From IMG/VR virus record IMGVR_UViG_3300009408_000089, positions 1-43,574 of that record: a stretch of DNA of 43,574 nt. The stretch is one strand, 5' to 3'. Position 1 is the stretch's first letter. Each line of letters starts with the position of its first letter. The notes below the pieces were generated by a model. It had not been told where the DNA came from and did not search any database. It saw nothing but the letters and a program-made list of their open reading frames with translations. This document shows positions 15,582 through 23,432 of this stretch, piece after piece. The DNA comes from a virus. The translations under genes and the position numbers were made by a program.

Positions 15582-15875
15582 ATGGGTTACACATGGTATT
15601 ATTCTGACGTGGCAAACGAAGAAGTGGGATCAATGATATGCACAAAATGCAAGCACCCGATTCACAAAGGGGAATATAGGTACAGAGAGACAGAGGAAGC
15701 ATACCTTGCACAGCACCGTCATTGTTCGGCAGACGACACAGGGTGGAATACCAAGGACAAGAAAAGCGAGGCTGACCGAAAGAGATTAAAGGCTTACAAG
15801 TCTTTCAGGGACACATGGCGCGAGAGTCTTTTAGATGATGCCATCGAGGAAATGGAAGACGATTTGTTGTTGTAA
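15582..15875 (+). CDS. Cassette ORF 4, small zinc-finger-like protein
   Basis: 97 residues beginning MGYTWYYSDVANEEVGSM. CTKC is followed about 30 residues later by HRHC, a treble-clef-like zinc pattern. The C-terminal half is Lys/Asp/Glu-rich and helical, ending in an acidic tail. GGGAG upstream of ATG. GC-rich compared with neighbours; flanked by site E and a half-site. Confidence 0.6.
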   Translation: MGYTWYYSDVANEEVGSMICTKCKHPIHKGEYRYRETEEAYLAQHRHCSADDTGWNTKDKKSEADRKRLKAYKSFRDTWRESLLDDAIEEMEDDLLL

Positions 15876-15876
15876 G

Positions 15877-15905
15877 ATAACATTACAATTGGATGGAAAT
15901 GTTAC
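15877..15905. repeat. Possible truncated attC half-site F
   Basis: ATAAC (15877-15881) and GTTAC (15901-15905) flank a small dyad AACATT/AATGTT. The inner AAGCGG/CCGCTT arms are missing, so this looks like the broken end of the array where it joins phage DNA. It could also be chance. Confidence 0.3.
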
Positions 15906-15931
15906 GTCAAAGATATGAGCCAGAAAGGTTA

Positions 15932-15959
15932 TTGACATATCGCAAACTTAACATATACT
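15932..15959 (+). promoter_or_regulatory. Sigma70-type promoter for gene 32
   Basis: TTGACA 15932-15937, TATACT 15954-15959, spacer 16; leader of about 30 bases with AGGAGAAG before ATG 15999. Confidence 0.75.
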
Positions 15960-15998
15960 AGAGAAAGTTGGCGGAAACATCCGCAAAAGGAGAAGTAA

Positions 15999-16841
15999 AT
16001 GACAAGAAAGAAAATGAAGTTTGATTTATCAGCATTACGCAAACGAGTTGAGGCTGAGAAAAGTGGAGGTGGAGTTGCATACTTTTCTCCAAATAAATTG
16101 CCAGATGATACTACTGTTAATATTCGATTTCTGCCTATTCCTGATGGTACACACTGGAGGATTGAACATTTACATCATAAAATTCCTGGCGCAGAAAATC
16201 AAAAGATTTATACCTGTCCAACAATGGAAGGTAAGCCATGTCCATTTTGCGAACGTGCACAGAAGTATTATAATGAAGGAAATGATGACATGGGATCATT
16301 GTATTGGCGCAAGAAGCGGTACTATGCTAATGTAATTATTCGCGAGAATGCTGCGATTGCAAATTTCTCTGAATTGAAGATGCCAGTATTATGGCAATAT
16401 GGTCCAAAGATTGAAGCAAAGTTGGAAGCTGGTCTGATGGATGATGATATTGGTGTATTCTTTGATCCAGATGAAGGATTGGACTTCAAGCTCCATAAGA
16501 CAACAGTGAAGAACTGGGCAAATTATGATCAATCATCATTTGCACGTAAAACATCAACAGCATGTTCATCGGATAAGGAATTCGATCAGATTACTGATGA
16601 TATGCACGATTTGAATGGAAAAATCACCCCAGCTTTGAGTTATGAGGAAATGAAAGCTTTGATGGATGGTGCTGCTCCAACAATAATATCTCCTTCAGCT
16701 CCTACATCAAATGAACGCGCAGATAAACCTGAAGATGATAAACCTGCAACATTACCTGATACTGATTCTTCAGAATCCGTTGATGAAGCAGCAGAAATTG
16801 AGAAATTACTTGCGGAGATTGAAAGCAAACAATCCTCATAA
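15999..16841 (+). CDS. 32: Single-stranded DNA-binding protein gp32
   Basis: 280 residues (T4 gp32 has 301). Basic N-terminal segment for cooperative binding, then the OB-fold core with YFSPNKLPDD and the zinc site CPTMEGKPCPFC, then YWRKKRYYANV. The last 60 residues are highly acidic, the tail that recruits replication and recombination proteins. It coats ssDNA for gp43, gp41 and UvsX. It lies just after the cassette array and just before uvsX. Confidence 0.92.
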   Translation: MTRKKMKFDLSALRKRVEAEKSGGGVAYFSPNKLPDDTTVNIRFLPIPDGTHWRIEHLHHKIPGAENQKIYTCPTMEGKPCPFCERAQKYYNEGNDDMGSLYWRKKRYYANVIIRENAAIANFSELKMPVLWQYGPKIEAKLEAGLMDDDIGVFFDPDEGLDFKLHKTTVKNWANYDQSSFARKTSTACSSDKEFDQITDDMHDLNGKITPALSYEEMKALMDGAAPTIISPSAPTSNERADKPEDDKPATLPDTDSSESVDEAAEIEKLLAEIESKQSS

Positions 16842-16858
16842 TGATATTGCAGCGTAAG

Positions 16859-16886
16859 AGAGGGTCCAATTTTGGACCCTCTATTT
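16859..16886 (+). terminator. Terminator or attenuator between gp32 and uvsX
   Basis: AGAGGGTCC (16859-16867), loop AATTTT, GGACCCTCT (16874-16882), then ATTTAGG. Nine perfect base pairs, but the T-tract is weak, so partial termination or mRNA 3'-end protection of the abundant gp32 message is likely. Confidence 0.65.
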
Positions 16887-16897
16887 AGGGGTAATGA

Positions 16898-17755
16898 ATG
16901 GCAAAAAGTAATTGGGATACAATTCTAAAAGATGTAGATGCTGAATTGAACGGTGAAGGAGCGATGCCTTCAGATTGGATTAGTACTGGTAATTATTGTT
17001 TGAATAAATTACTCAGCGGGGATCTTGAACGAGGGATTCCTGTTGGTAGAGTAATTGCTCTTGCAGGCGAATCTGGTACAGGTAAATCTTTATTAACTTC
17101 TTGTATGATGAGGGAAGCTCAAAAGAAAGGATATTACTGTGTAGTATTTGACTCAGAAGCTGCTATGGATGCTTCTTTCCTTGGAAATCTTGGAGTTGAT
17201 TCAAAAAAATTAGCATATATCGCAGTTGATACTATTGAAGATTTTCGAATAAAAATAGTCAAACTTTTAGAAGGAATAGAGGATCGTAAGGTTCTTTTTG
17301 TTCTTGATTCAATGGGAAATCTTGCATCTAAAAAGGAATTACAGGATACTTTAGATGGTAAAGCTGCGTCCGATATGGGAATTCGTGCTAAACTTTTAAG
17401 GGCAACTTTTCGTGTACTTTCAAAAATGATTGAATCTAAAGATGCTACATTAATTGTAACAAATCATACATATACGGATGCCTCAGGATATGTTCCTATG
17501 CAAGTTATGTCTGCTGGAAAAGGATTATTTTATAATTCATCCATTGTTCTGATGCTTAAAAAACGAAAATTAAAAGAAGGTAAAGAAACATTAGGAGTAA
17601 CAATTACTGCCACTACAGATAAAAATAGGTTTGTTCCTCCATTTAAATCGATTGCTCTTGATTTAAACTTTGAGCATGGCATGGGTAAATATACCGGTTT
17701 GTTGGATGTTCTTATTGAACAAGGAATTATTATTTTCGTAACGGAAAAGAAATGA
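16898..17755 (+). CDS. uvsX: RecA-like recombinase UvsX
   Basis: 285 residues, clearly shorter than T4 UvsX (391). Walker A GESGTGKS (57-64), Walker B VLFVLDSMG (132-140), and ITATTDKNRFVPPF near the C-terminus. It forms filaments on ssDNA and drives strand exchange to prime replication. TGA overlaps the ATG of a small gene, then gp41, giving a tight 32-uvsX-41 order. ATGA overlap and a GGGG ribosome site support the coordinates. Confidence 0.9.
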   Translation: MAKSNWDTILKDVDAELNGEGAMPSDWISTGNYCLNKLLSGDLERGIPVGRVIALAGESGTGKSLLTSCMMREAQKKGYYCVVFDSEAAMDASFLGNLGVDSKKLAYIAVDTIEDFRIKIVKLLEGIEDRKVLFVLDSMGNLASKKELQDTLDGKAASDMGIRAKLLRATFRVLSKMIESKDATLIVTNHTYTDASGYVPMQVMSAGKGLFYNSSIVLMLKKRKLKEGKETLGVTITATTDKNRFVPPFKSIALDLNFEHGMGKYTGLLDVLIEQGIIIFVTEKK

Positions 17756-17892
17756 AAGATATTTCAGTTACTACAATTAATGAAAAAATTGCTATTGAAT
17801 TAGCAAAAGATGAATTGAAAGCAACTTACCCAGAATTTCAGTTTCAGAATTATAAGGTCATTACTCTTAAAATAATGCAAGAATCAGAGTGA
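17752..17892 (+). CDS. Small hypothetical protein between uvsX and gp41
   Basis: 46 residues beginning MKDISVTTINEKIAIEL, starting in an ATGA overlap with uvsX and ending in an overlap with the GTG start of gp41. Its position bridging two coupled genes, with no spacer, argues it is translated. Family unknown. Confidence 0.6.
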   Translation: MKDISVTTINEKIAIELAKDELKATYPEFQFQNYKVITLKIMQESE

Positions 17893-19196
17893 CTCCCGAA
17901 AAACAAAAACAAATTTTATCATGGTTGTTAGCTGATAGAATTTTATGGATAAAGTCAATACCTTTTCTAAAAGAAGAATATTTTACTGACCCTGATGTGA
18001 GTAAAGTTATCGGTGCAATGCGTAAATTCACAATTGAAAATAAACAAATTCCAACAGAGGATATCATTTATGCCGAGGTAGGATTTCGTCCATCAGAAAA
18101 ATTTAATTCCGCTATTCCTTCATCAATTGAAAAAGAATATATTGTTAAAGAATTGGAAGAATTTTATAAACACAGCCGCCTTCATGAATTTTTGATTGAA
18201 GGAGTTGATATGCTCGAAATGAATGAAATAAATTATGGAGAACTTGAATCGCAAATGAAAGAAATTGTCCGCGCTTCAATGAAAGTTGATATCGGACTTC
18301 GATATTTTAATAACATATCTGAGCGTTTAGAAAAATTAGATGCTCCCTCATATTACATATCCACCGGATTTGATTCTCTTGATAAAATGATGAATGGAGG
18401 ATGGGAACCATCTGAATTACATATTATTGCAGGAGGAACAGGAGCAGGTAAATCAATTTTTTTGGCAAATCATGCAAGTCGAAATGCCCTTCAAGGTAAA
18501 GAAGTATTAATTATTACATTAGAACTAGCTCAAGATATATTTGGATTACGTTTTGATGGGATATTTCTTGATAAAGTTAGGGATCATATCATGCAAGATA
18601 AGATTCGAACACAACACACCTTACGATCATTGCAGGAAGCAACTGGTGGAGGATTAACAATAAAATATTTTCCTACGAGTAGTTTATCCACAGTTATGAT
18701 TGAAGCATATTTAGAACAATATTTTTTGGAACTAGGTAAATATCCGGATATTATATATCTTGATTACATGTCTCTTATGAAACCAAATGAAACATTGAGA
18801 GATTACAATAGTTATACTGCTGAATCATTAATATCGAAAGAATTGAGAGGATTAGCGGGTGAATTAGAAATTCCACTTGTTACAGCTTCACAATTGAATC
18901 GTAGTGGAATTGATAGTGCCGTTCCTGATAAGAAGGACATTGCAGACTCAATCGGAAAAATATTTACTGTTGGATCATTGTTGAATATAAGTCAAACAAA
19001 AGCAGAAAAAGCTCTAGGATTAACAAAGTTATATGCTGCAAAAATGAGAAATGGACCCGATGGTTGGTGTGCTAAATTTAAGATCAATTATGAAACATTA
19101 AAATTGACTGATATGGATGTTGTTATGAATTATGGTATCGATAATAGTCAAGAACAAACAAAAACATTACAACAAGGATTGAGTGGAATAACATAA
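17889..19196 (+). CDS. 41: Replicative DNA helicase gp41 (DnaB-like)
   Basis: 435 residues (T4 gp41 has 475). Walker A GGTGAGKS (182-189), Walker B PDIIYLDY (286-293), and a downstream ASQLNRSG sensor/arginine region typical of DnaB-type hexameric helicases. Begins at GTG within the preceding small gene. It unwinds the fork 5'-3' and partners with primase gp61 (12.9 kb). A loader gp59 was not recognised in this window. Confidence 0.92.
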   Translation: MTPEKQKQILSWLLADRILWIKSIPFLKEEYFTDPDVSKVIGAMRKFTIENKQIPTEDIIYAEVGFRPSEKFNSAIPSSIEKEYIVKELEEFYKHSRLHEFLIEGVDMLEMNEINYGELESQMKEIVRASMKVDIGLRYFNNISERLEKLDAPSYYISTGFDSLDKMMNGGWEPSELHIIAGGTGAGKSIFLANHASRNALQGKEVLIITLELAQDIFGLRFDGIFLDKVRDHIMQDKIRTQHTLRSLQEATGGGLTIKYFPTSSLSTVMIEAYLEQYFLELGKYPDIIYLDYMSLMKPNETLRDYNSYTAESLISKELRGLAGELEIPLVTASQLNRSGIDSAVPDKKDIADSIGKIFTVGSLLNISQTKAEKALGLTKLYAAKMRNGPDGWCAKFKINYETLKLTDMDVVMNYGIDNSQEQTKTLQQGLSGIT

Positions 19197-19203
19197 TAGG
19201 TTA

Positions 19204-19231
19204 TTGACTTTTTATGTATTTATTATAAAAT
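19204..19231 (+). promoter_or_regulatory. Sigma70-type promoter for thyX
   Basis: TTGACT 19204-19209 and TAAAAT 19226-19231, spacer 16. AAGAGG ribosome site follows before ATG 19248. Confidence 0.6.
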
Positions 19232-19247
19232 CTATCAAGAGGTAAAT

Positions 19248-19973
19248 ATGTCATTACGAAATGAAAATATTAATAAAAAAATTGATGTGTTGGATCACGG
19301 ATTCATACGTCTTGTTGATTTTATGGGAAGTGATTTATCTATATCAAGAAATGCTAGAGTATCATATGATTCTCCTCCTCGTCCAGAAGATGAAAAGTTA
19401 ATCAACTATTTGTATAATAATGGTCATAATACTCCGTTTGAATCGGTTGTGTTTACATTCGAAGTAAAGGCACCAATTTTTGTATTTCGGCAGTGGCATA
19501 GACATAGAACTCAATCTTATAATGAGTTGTCAGCACGATATAGAGAACTCCCTGAAGAGTTTTACATCCCTGAACCTCATTTGGTTGGTAAACAAAATGC
19601 AGATAATAAGCAAATGCGGGATCCAATGACAGTGGAAGAGTTTGAAAAATTGCCGCAAGAAGATCAAAATAAAACGAAAATGTATCTTGATATTATGAGG
19701 CAACATAATGAACAAGCTTTTTTTCATTACAAAGTATTGTTGGCTGATGGAGTTCCAAGAGAATTAGCTAGATCAATTCTTCCTGTTGGAACTTATAGTC
19801 ATATGTTTGCCACAATGAATTTGAATAATTTATTTAAATTCTTACACGAACGTACTCATATTCATGCTCAATATGAAATACGAGTATATGCAATGGCACT
19901 GCTTGAATTGATCGAACCTATTGTACCATTAGCTACTGCCGCATTTAAAGAAAAAATCGAGTGGTTAAATTAA
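19248..19973 (+). CDS. thyX: FAD-dependent thymidylate synthase ThyX
   Basis: 241 residues, the usual length. The ThyX signature RHRTQSYNELSARY is at 85-98. Uses FAD and methylenetetrahydrofolate to methylate dUMP, raising dTTP for an AT-rich genome. T4 uses the unrelated Td enzyme, so this is a substitution. C-terminal ELARSILPVGTYSHM region also fits. Confidence 0.95.
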   Translation: MSLRNENINKKIDVLDHGFIRLVDFMGSDLSISRNARVSYDSPPRPEDEKLINYLYNNGHNTPFESVVFTFEVKAPIFVFRQWHRHRTQSYNELSARYRELPEEFYIPEPHLVGKQNADNKQMRDPMTVEEFEKLPQEDQNKTKMYLDIMRQHNEQAFFHYKVLLADGVPRELARSILPVGTYSHMFATMNLNNLFKFLHERTHIHAQYEIRVYAMALLELIEPIVPLATAAFKEKIEWLN

Positions 19974-19990
19974 AACAAAGGAGAAAGACC

Positions 19991-20086
19991 ATGGATGTGA
20001 TTGTAGTAATGGGATGTATAATTTCCGTGTATGTTGTGGGGCTATGTGCCAACTTGATAATATGGCACCAAATGAAGGACCACTAG
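19991..20086 (+). CDS. Tiny single-pass membrane protein
   Basis: 31 residues with a hydrophobic core from VIVVMGCIISVYVVGLCANL; AAGGAGAAAG upstream gives it a good ribosome site. Short C-terminal polar tail. Function unknown. Confidence 0.5.
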   Translation: MDVIVVMGCIISVYVVGLCANLIIWHQMKDH

Positions 20087-20119
20087 GTACACCCAGAATA
20101 GGAAATAAAAGAGAATAAA

Positions 20120-20380
20120 ATGAAAACAATGAGAGCTAAATTAGTTATTAATGATATGAACAACTTTGTAGATGATCAGAAAAATGTAGTAGGATTATCT
20201 TTATCATTTCGTGCGGTTTGTAGAGCAGAAGGCTATCCGGAGGATGGAACAGATGAGAATAATACGTTTGCTAAATGGACTCCAACTGCAAATTTAAATA
20301 TGTCTATCACTAATCCGGCACTATTCGATTCATTTGCAATAGGACAGGAATATTATGTTGATTTTACGGAAGCTAACTAA
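20120..20380 (+). CDS. Hypothetical protein
   Basis: 86 residues, beta-rich by composition; preceded by a weak AAGAG. The polar loop AEGYPEDGTDENNTFAKW and end NPALFDSFAIGQEYYVDF look like a small phage-conserved beta-barrel protein, but I cannot name the family. Confidence 0.6.
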   Translation: MKTMRAKLVINDMNNFVDDQKNVVGLSLSFRAVCRAEGYPEDGTDENNTFAKWTPTANLNMSITNPALFDSFAIGQEYYVDFTEAN

Positions 20381-20392
20381 AAGGAGAAAACA

Positions 20393-20719
20393 ATGCCAAC
20401 ACAGGCTAAACCAATGACAAACAAACCAGAAATTGAGGTTCCTTCACAAACTAGACAGGAACGACGCAAAGAGGAAAGAGACTTGAATAAGAAACAGAAA
20501 CAATTTTTAAAGAAATTGGAATCTCCTGTTTCTCATCGTGAGTTATACGGGGTAACGCAGTATTTGGAAACAACTATTGCGGTTATGGATTCATTTATTG
20601 AATCGAAATTTGGTGAAGAATATTCCAATTATATAAAGGATCAAATGAATAAGGAAAAGGAAAAATTAGGAGTTAAAGCTAAAGAAAATACACCAGAAGA
20701 ACAAAAAGAAGAAGCATAA
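20393..20719 (+). CDS. Charged coiled-coil hypothetical protein
   Basis: 108 residues, Lys/Glu-rich with predicted helices at both ends (ERRKEERDLNKKQKQF and KEKEKLGVKAKENT). AAGGAGAA ribosome site. The stop overlaps a late-promoter-like sequence for the next gene. Possibly a structural or scaffolding factor; no evidence for a specific role. Confidence 0.55.
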   Translation: MPTQAKPMTNKPEIEVPSQTRQERRKEERDLNKKQKQFLKKLESPVSHRELYGVTQYLETTIAVMDSFIESKFGEEYSNYIKDQMNKEKEKLGVKAKENTPEEQKEEA

Positions 20720-20722
20720 ATA
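20715..20722 (+). promoter_or_regulatory. Possible late promoter (CATAAATA)
   Basis: CATAAATACA lies immediately before ATG 20728. It matches the T4 late consensus except for the first base. The start of transcription would fall almost at the ATG, so its use is uncertain. Confidence 0.3.
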
Positions 20723-20727
20723 CAAAT

Positions 20728-22290
20728 ATGGAAAGGTTATATTGCCCAAAATGTAATGAACGCATAACAGGTAAATCAGGTAAATCTACTTCTGGGAGAC
20801 AAAGATACAAATGTGAATCAGGTCATCGTACTACGAATCCTATCCACAATCAAATTGATTCTCATGATCTTTTCGATAAGAAGCAGATTAAGAAATATAT
20901 TTCCCAGATACACAAAAATAAAAGCCTATCAGATATACAACGTTATGTTATTACTTCCGCACAATCAAATACTCCTGTACATAAAGCATTTTTTAATGCG
21001 TTGTTAACATATTGTGAATATAATGATACTAAACTTTTAGTTATTCCGGTTCGTTATAAAAACCCTACAAATTTAAAGGAATGGGCTAAAAATGATTTGT
21101 GGTGGCCGACAGAAGTTCTTCCTTATATATTGAATAAATCTGTTAATTTGAATAAACAAATTTGTGTGAGGGGTGATATTAAAATCGCTGCAACTGCCAC
21201 AGATCCAGTAACAGGGTTGGAAACCATCTCAGGAACCAAATCTGCAATTTTTGGTCATGCACAAGTTAGGATGAAGATGATAGCAACTCCACAAGATCGG
21301 TTACCAAAAATGTTGCATACAACTGGAAGTGTATCTGTTAAAAACTATTCATTAACAAAAGCAGGTGCAAAAGGCAAACATCATCATTCCCTTGCGGCAG
21401 TATTTGTTGAATGCCAAAAAGATTCATTTTTTGTGAGGGAAATTTCCGCTGAACCTTCCGGATTTTTTCACGATCTTGATATTAGATACGGTCCTGATAA
21501 AATAGAGCGTGGACATAGAATTGAAGCATTAATTACCGGTGATGAACACACTATTCATGCATCTCCAGAAGTAACTTCAGCTACATATACAAATTCTAAT
21601 TCAATTGTAAATATACTAAAGCCTAGAGTTATTGTTCGTCATGATGTTCTTGATTTCTATACTCAGAATCATCATCATAAAGGTAATTTATTCAGAAAAT
21701 ATACTAAATATGTAAAAAAACAATTGAATGTTTTGGATGAATTAAATGGAGTCATAGATTATATTGATGCTACTACTCCTAAAAACACAATGAATTATAT
21801 TGTTGCATCTAATCATAATGATGCGTTAACGAGATGGTTGAATGAATTTAAGCCGTTTGAGGATCTTGTCAATTTGAAAATTTATGCAAAATTGCTTGGA
21901 ATGATGTGCGATAAAATACATGAAACGGGCGAGGTCCCGGATGCTTTTGAAATTTATTCTGAAAATAAATTCAAGTCCAACACCTCATTTCTACACAGAA
22001 AGAATTCTTGTTTGATTCGAGGAATAGATGTTTCACAACATGGAGATGCTGGAGCGAACGGCGCAAGAGGATCAATTAGATCTTTTGCTTCCTCAGAATA
22101 TAAATCTATTATAGGACATTCTCATTCTCCTGGAATACATTTTGGTTGCTATCAGGTAGGAACCTCTTCAGTGTTGGATCTTGAATATAATCGTGGACTT
22201 TCTTCATGGATGAATACGCATGCTATTATCTATCCAAATGGAAAGAGATCTTTAATTCATATCGTTAAAGGAAAATGGAGAGCGGAATAA
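20728..22290 (+). CDS. Zinc-ribbon metallophosphoesterase, possibly T5 A1-like nuclease
   Basis: 520 residues. N-terminal zinc ribbon CPKC (6-9) with C29 and H33, similar to those at the start of transposase/recombinase proteins. The rest has a calcineurin-like phosphoesterase order: GDEH near 260, ASNHND near 360 in place of GNHD, HGDAG, and IGHSHSP near the end. Such a fusion recalls the large A1 early protein of T5 involved in host DNA breakdown, but that is a resemblance in layout, not a confirmed match. If nuclease, its target must be spared by base modification of phage DNA. Confidence 0.6.
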   Translation: MERLYCPKCNERITGKSGKSTSGRQRYKCESGHRTTNPIHNQIDSHDLFDKKQIKKYISQIHKNKSLSDIQRYVITSAQSNTPVHKAFFNALLTYCEYNDTKLLVIPVRYKNPTNLKEWAKNDLWWPTEVLPYILNKSVNLNKQICVRGDIKIAATATDPVTGLETISGTKSAIFGHAQVRMKMIATPQDRLPKMLHTTGSVSVKNYSLTKAGAKGKHHHSLAAVFVECQKDSFFVREISAEPSGFFHDLDIRYGPDKIERGHRIEALITGDEHTIHASPEVTSATYTNSNSIVNILKPRVIVRHDVLDFYTQNHHHKGNLFRKYTKYVKKQLNVLDELNGVIDYIDATTPKNTMNYIVASNHNDALTRWLNEFKPFEDLVNLKIYAKLLGMMCDKIHETGEVPDAFEIYSENKFKSNTSFLHRKNSCLIRGIDVSQHGDAGANGARGSIRSFASSEYKSIIGHSHSPGIHFGCYQVGTSSVLDLEYNRGLSSWMNTHAIIYPNGKRSLIHIVKGKWRAE

Positions 22291-22296
22291 TTTCTC

Positions 22297-22325
22297 TTGA
22301 CTTTTCAATTTGCTTTCTCTATAAT
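22297..22325 (+). promoter_or_regulatory. Sigma70-type promoter
   Basis: TTGACT 22297-22302, TATAAT 22320-22325, spacer 17. Serves the uvsY-uvsW group. Confidence 0.8.
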
Positions 22326-22347
22326 TGTTATCAGGATATAAAAATAA

Positions 22348-22410
22348 ATGAACAATCTATTTGAGCAATTAAAAGGATTGTCTAAAATGAAAAATCTATT
22401 GTCAAGGTAA
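22348..22410 (+). CDS. Possible 20-residue leader ORF
   Basis: ATG 22348 to TAA 22408-22410, encoding MNNLFEQLKGLSKMKNLLSR. Weak AGGA upstream at about 22334. It could be a small amphipathic peptide or a chance frame. Confidence 0.3.
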   Translation: MNNLFEQLKGLSKMKNLLSR

Positions 22411-22416
22411 TAAAAT

Positions 22417-22938
22417 ATGAATAAATTTCCACGAGCATATCATTTTTGTAACTATTATCTATCTCACATACAACATGGGATACAAACGGCCCATTGTCAA
22501 ACTCAATTTTTTAAAAAATATGGGAATATCAAATTTGTGACAAACAACTTAAAAAGAGCAAAAAATTATTTATATGAATGGTTAGATAATCCTACTACTA
22601 TTTGCTTGAATGGAGGAAATAATCAAGAATTAAAAAATATTTTGGAGGATTTAGAGAAATTTGAAAGTTTTTATCCGATGGCCTCTTTTCATGAAGATGA
22701 CGAATCTTTAGGAGGATTGTTAACAAATGTTGGCATTATTGTACCCTACAAAATATGGGGAGCATACGATGAATTGATGAGAGATTCCAACAAAAAGTTT
22801 TTTGTTAATATGTATTTGCTGAGAGAAGATAACAAGTGGGTAAATGAACGAATTTCTGAATTTGAAAAAAATTATGGAAATATCTCATACGAAGATGCCC
22901 GTTTGATTGATTCTTTACGATCATTCAAACTAGCATGA
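22417..22938 (+). CDS. Hypothetical protein upstream of uvsY
   Basis: 173 residues. The N-terminus FPRAYHFCNYYLSHIQHGIQTAHC has conserved-looking His/Cys residues that might be catalytic or bind metal. I do not recognise the family. Ends in an ATGA overlap with uvsY. Confidence 0.6.
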   Translation: MNKFPRAYHFCNYYLSHIQHGIQTAHCQTQFFKKYGNIKFVTNNLKRAKNYLYEWLDNPTTICLNGGNNQELKNILEDLEKFESFYPMASFHEDDESLGGLLTNVGIIVPYKIWGAYDELMRDSNKKFFVNMYLLREDNKWVNERISEFEKNYGNISYEDARLIDSLRSFKLA

Positions 22939-23432
22939 TTATTTTAACTGATCTTGATCCTATCTACAAAGAAACATTGTCTTTTGTAACGGATTGTCTA
23001 AAGCAAATATCTATCAATTCGCAGCGAATTCAGAATCCAAAAGATGATCTTAAACTAACAACTGCTACTTTATTACAGGATATTCAACGTCATCCAGCAA
23101 TTCATGCTTACTATGCTGGATTGAAGGCAATTTGCAGTGCATGTATCAACGAATGCACTAAGACTCTGGAGTTGATTGACGGAGAATTGTATGATTACTA
23201 TAAGACTTCATATGCTCTAAAATTATCCACTCAAGAAATCAAACATTATATTACACATGATGATCGCCACCGGGAACTTACAAGAATAATCGTTTTAGTA
23301 GATAGAGAAATGGTGAAGATTTCGGCAATTCTTGAAGCTGTTGTTTCGAGGGGGTATTCAATCAACAACATAGTTAAATTGATGCAGATTAAGCAGGAGC
23401 AGGCTCGGTTAGAAGAACCAATGAAATTATGA
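22935..23432 (+). CDS. uvsY: Recombination mediator UvsY
   Basis: 165 residues (T4 UvsY 137). The C-terminal half follows the UvsY pattern closely: a YDYY helix, then a Tyr/Thr-rich stretch, and SRGYSINNIVKLMQI, equivalent to SRGFAIKHIQDM in T4. UvsY helps UvsX displace gp32 from ssDNA. All three partners are encoded here. It overlaps uvsW by four bases, which supports the assignment. Confidence 0.75.
   Translation: MIILTDLDPIYKETLSFVTDCLKQISINSQRIQNPKDDLKLTTATLLQDIQRHPAIHAYYAGLKAICSACINECTKTLELIDGELYDYYKTSYALKLSTQEIKHYITHDDRHRELTRIIVLVDREMVKISAILEAVVSRGYSINNIVKLMQIKQEQARLEEPMKL

Noticed and set aside
14500-15990. An integron integrase or transposase gene
   Set aside because: All frames in this stretch are short and none shows tyrosine recombinase or transposase motifs.
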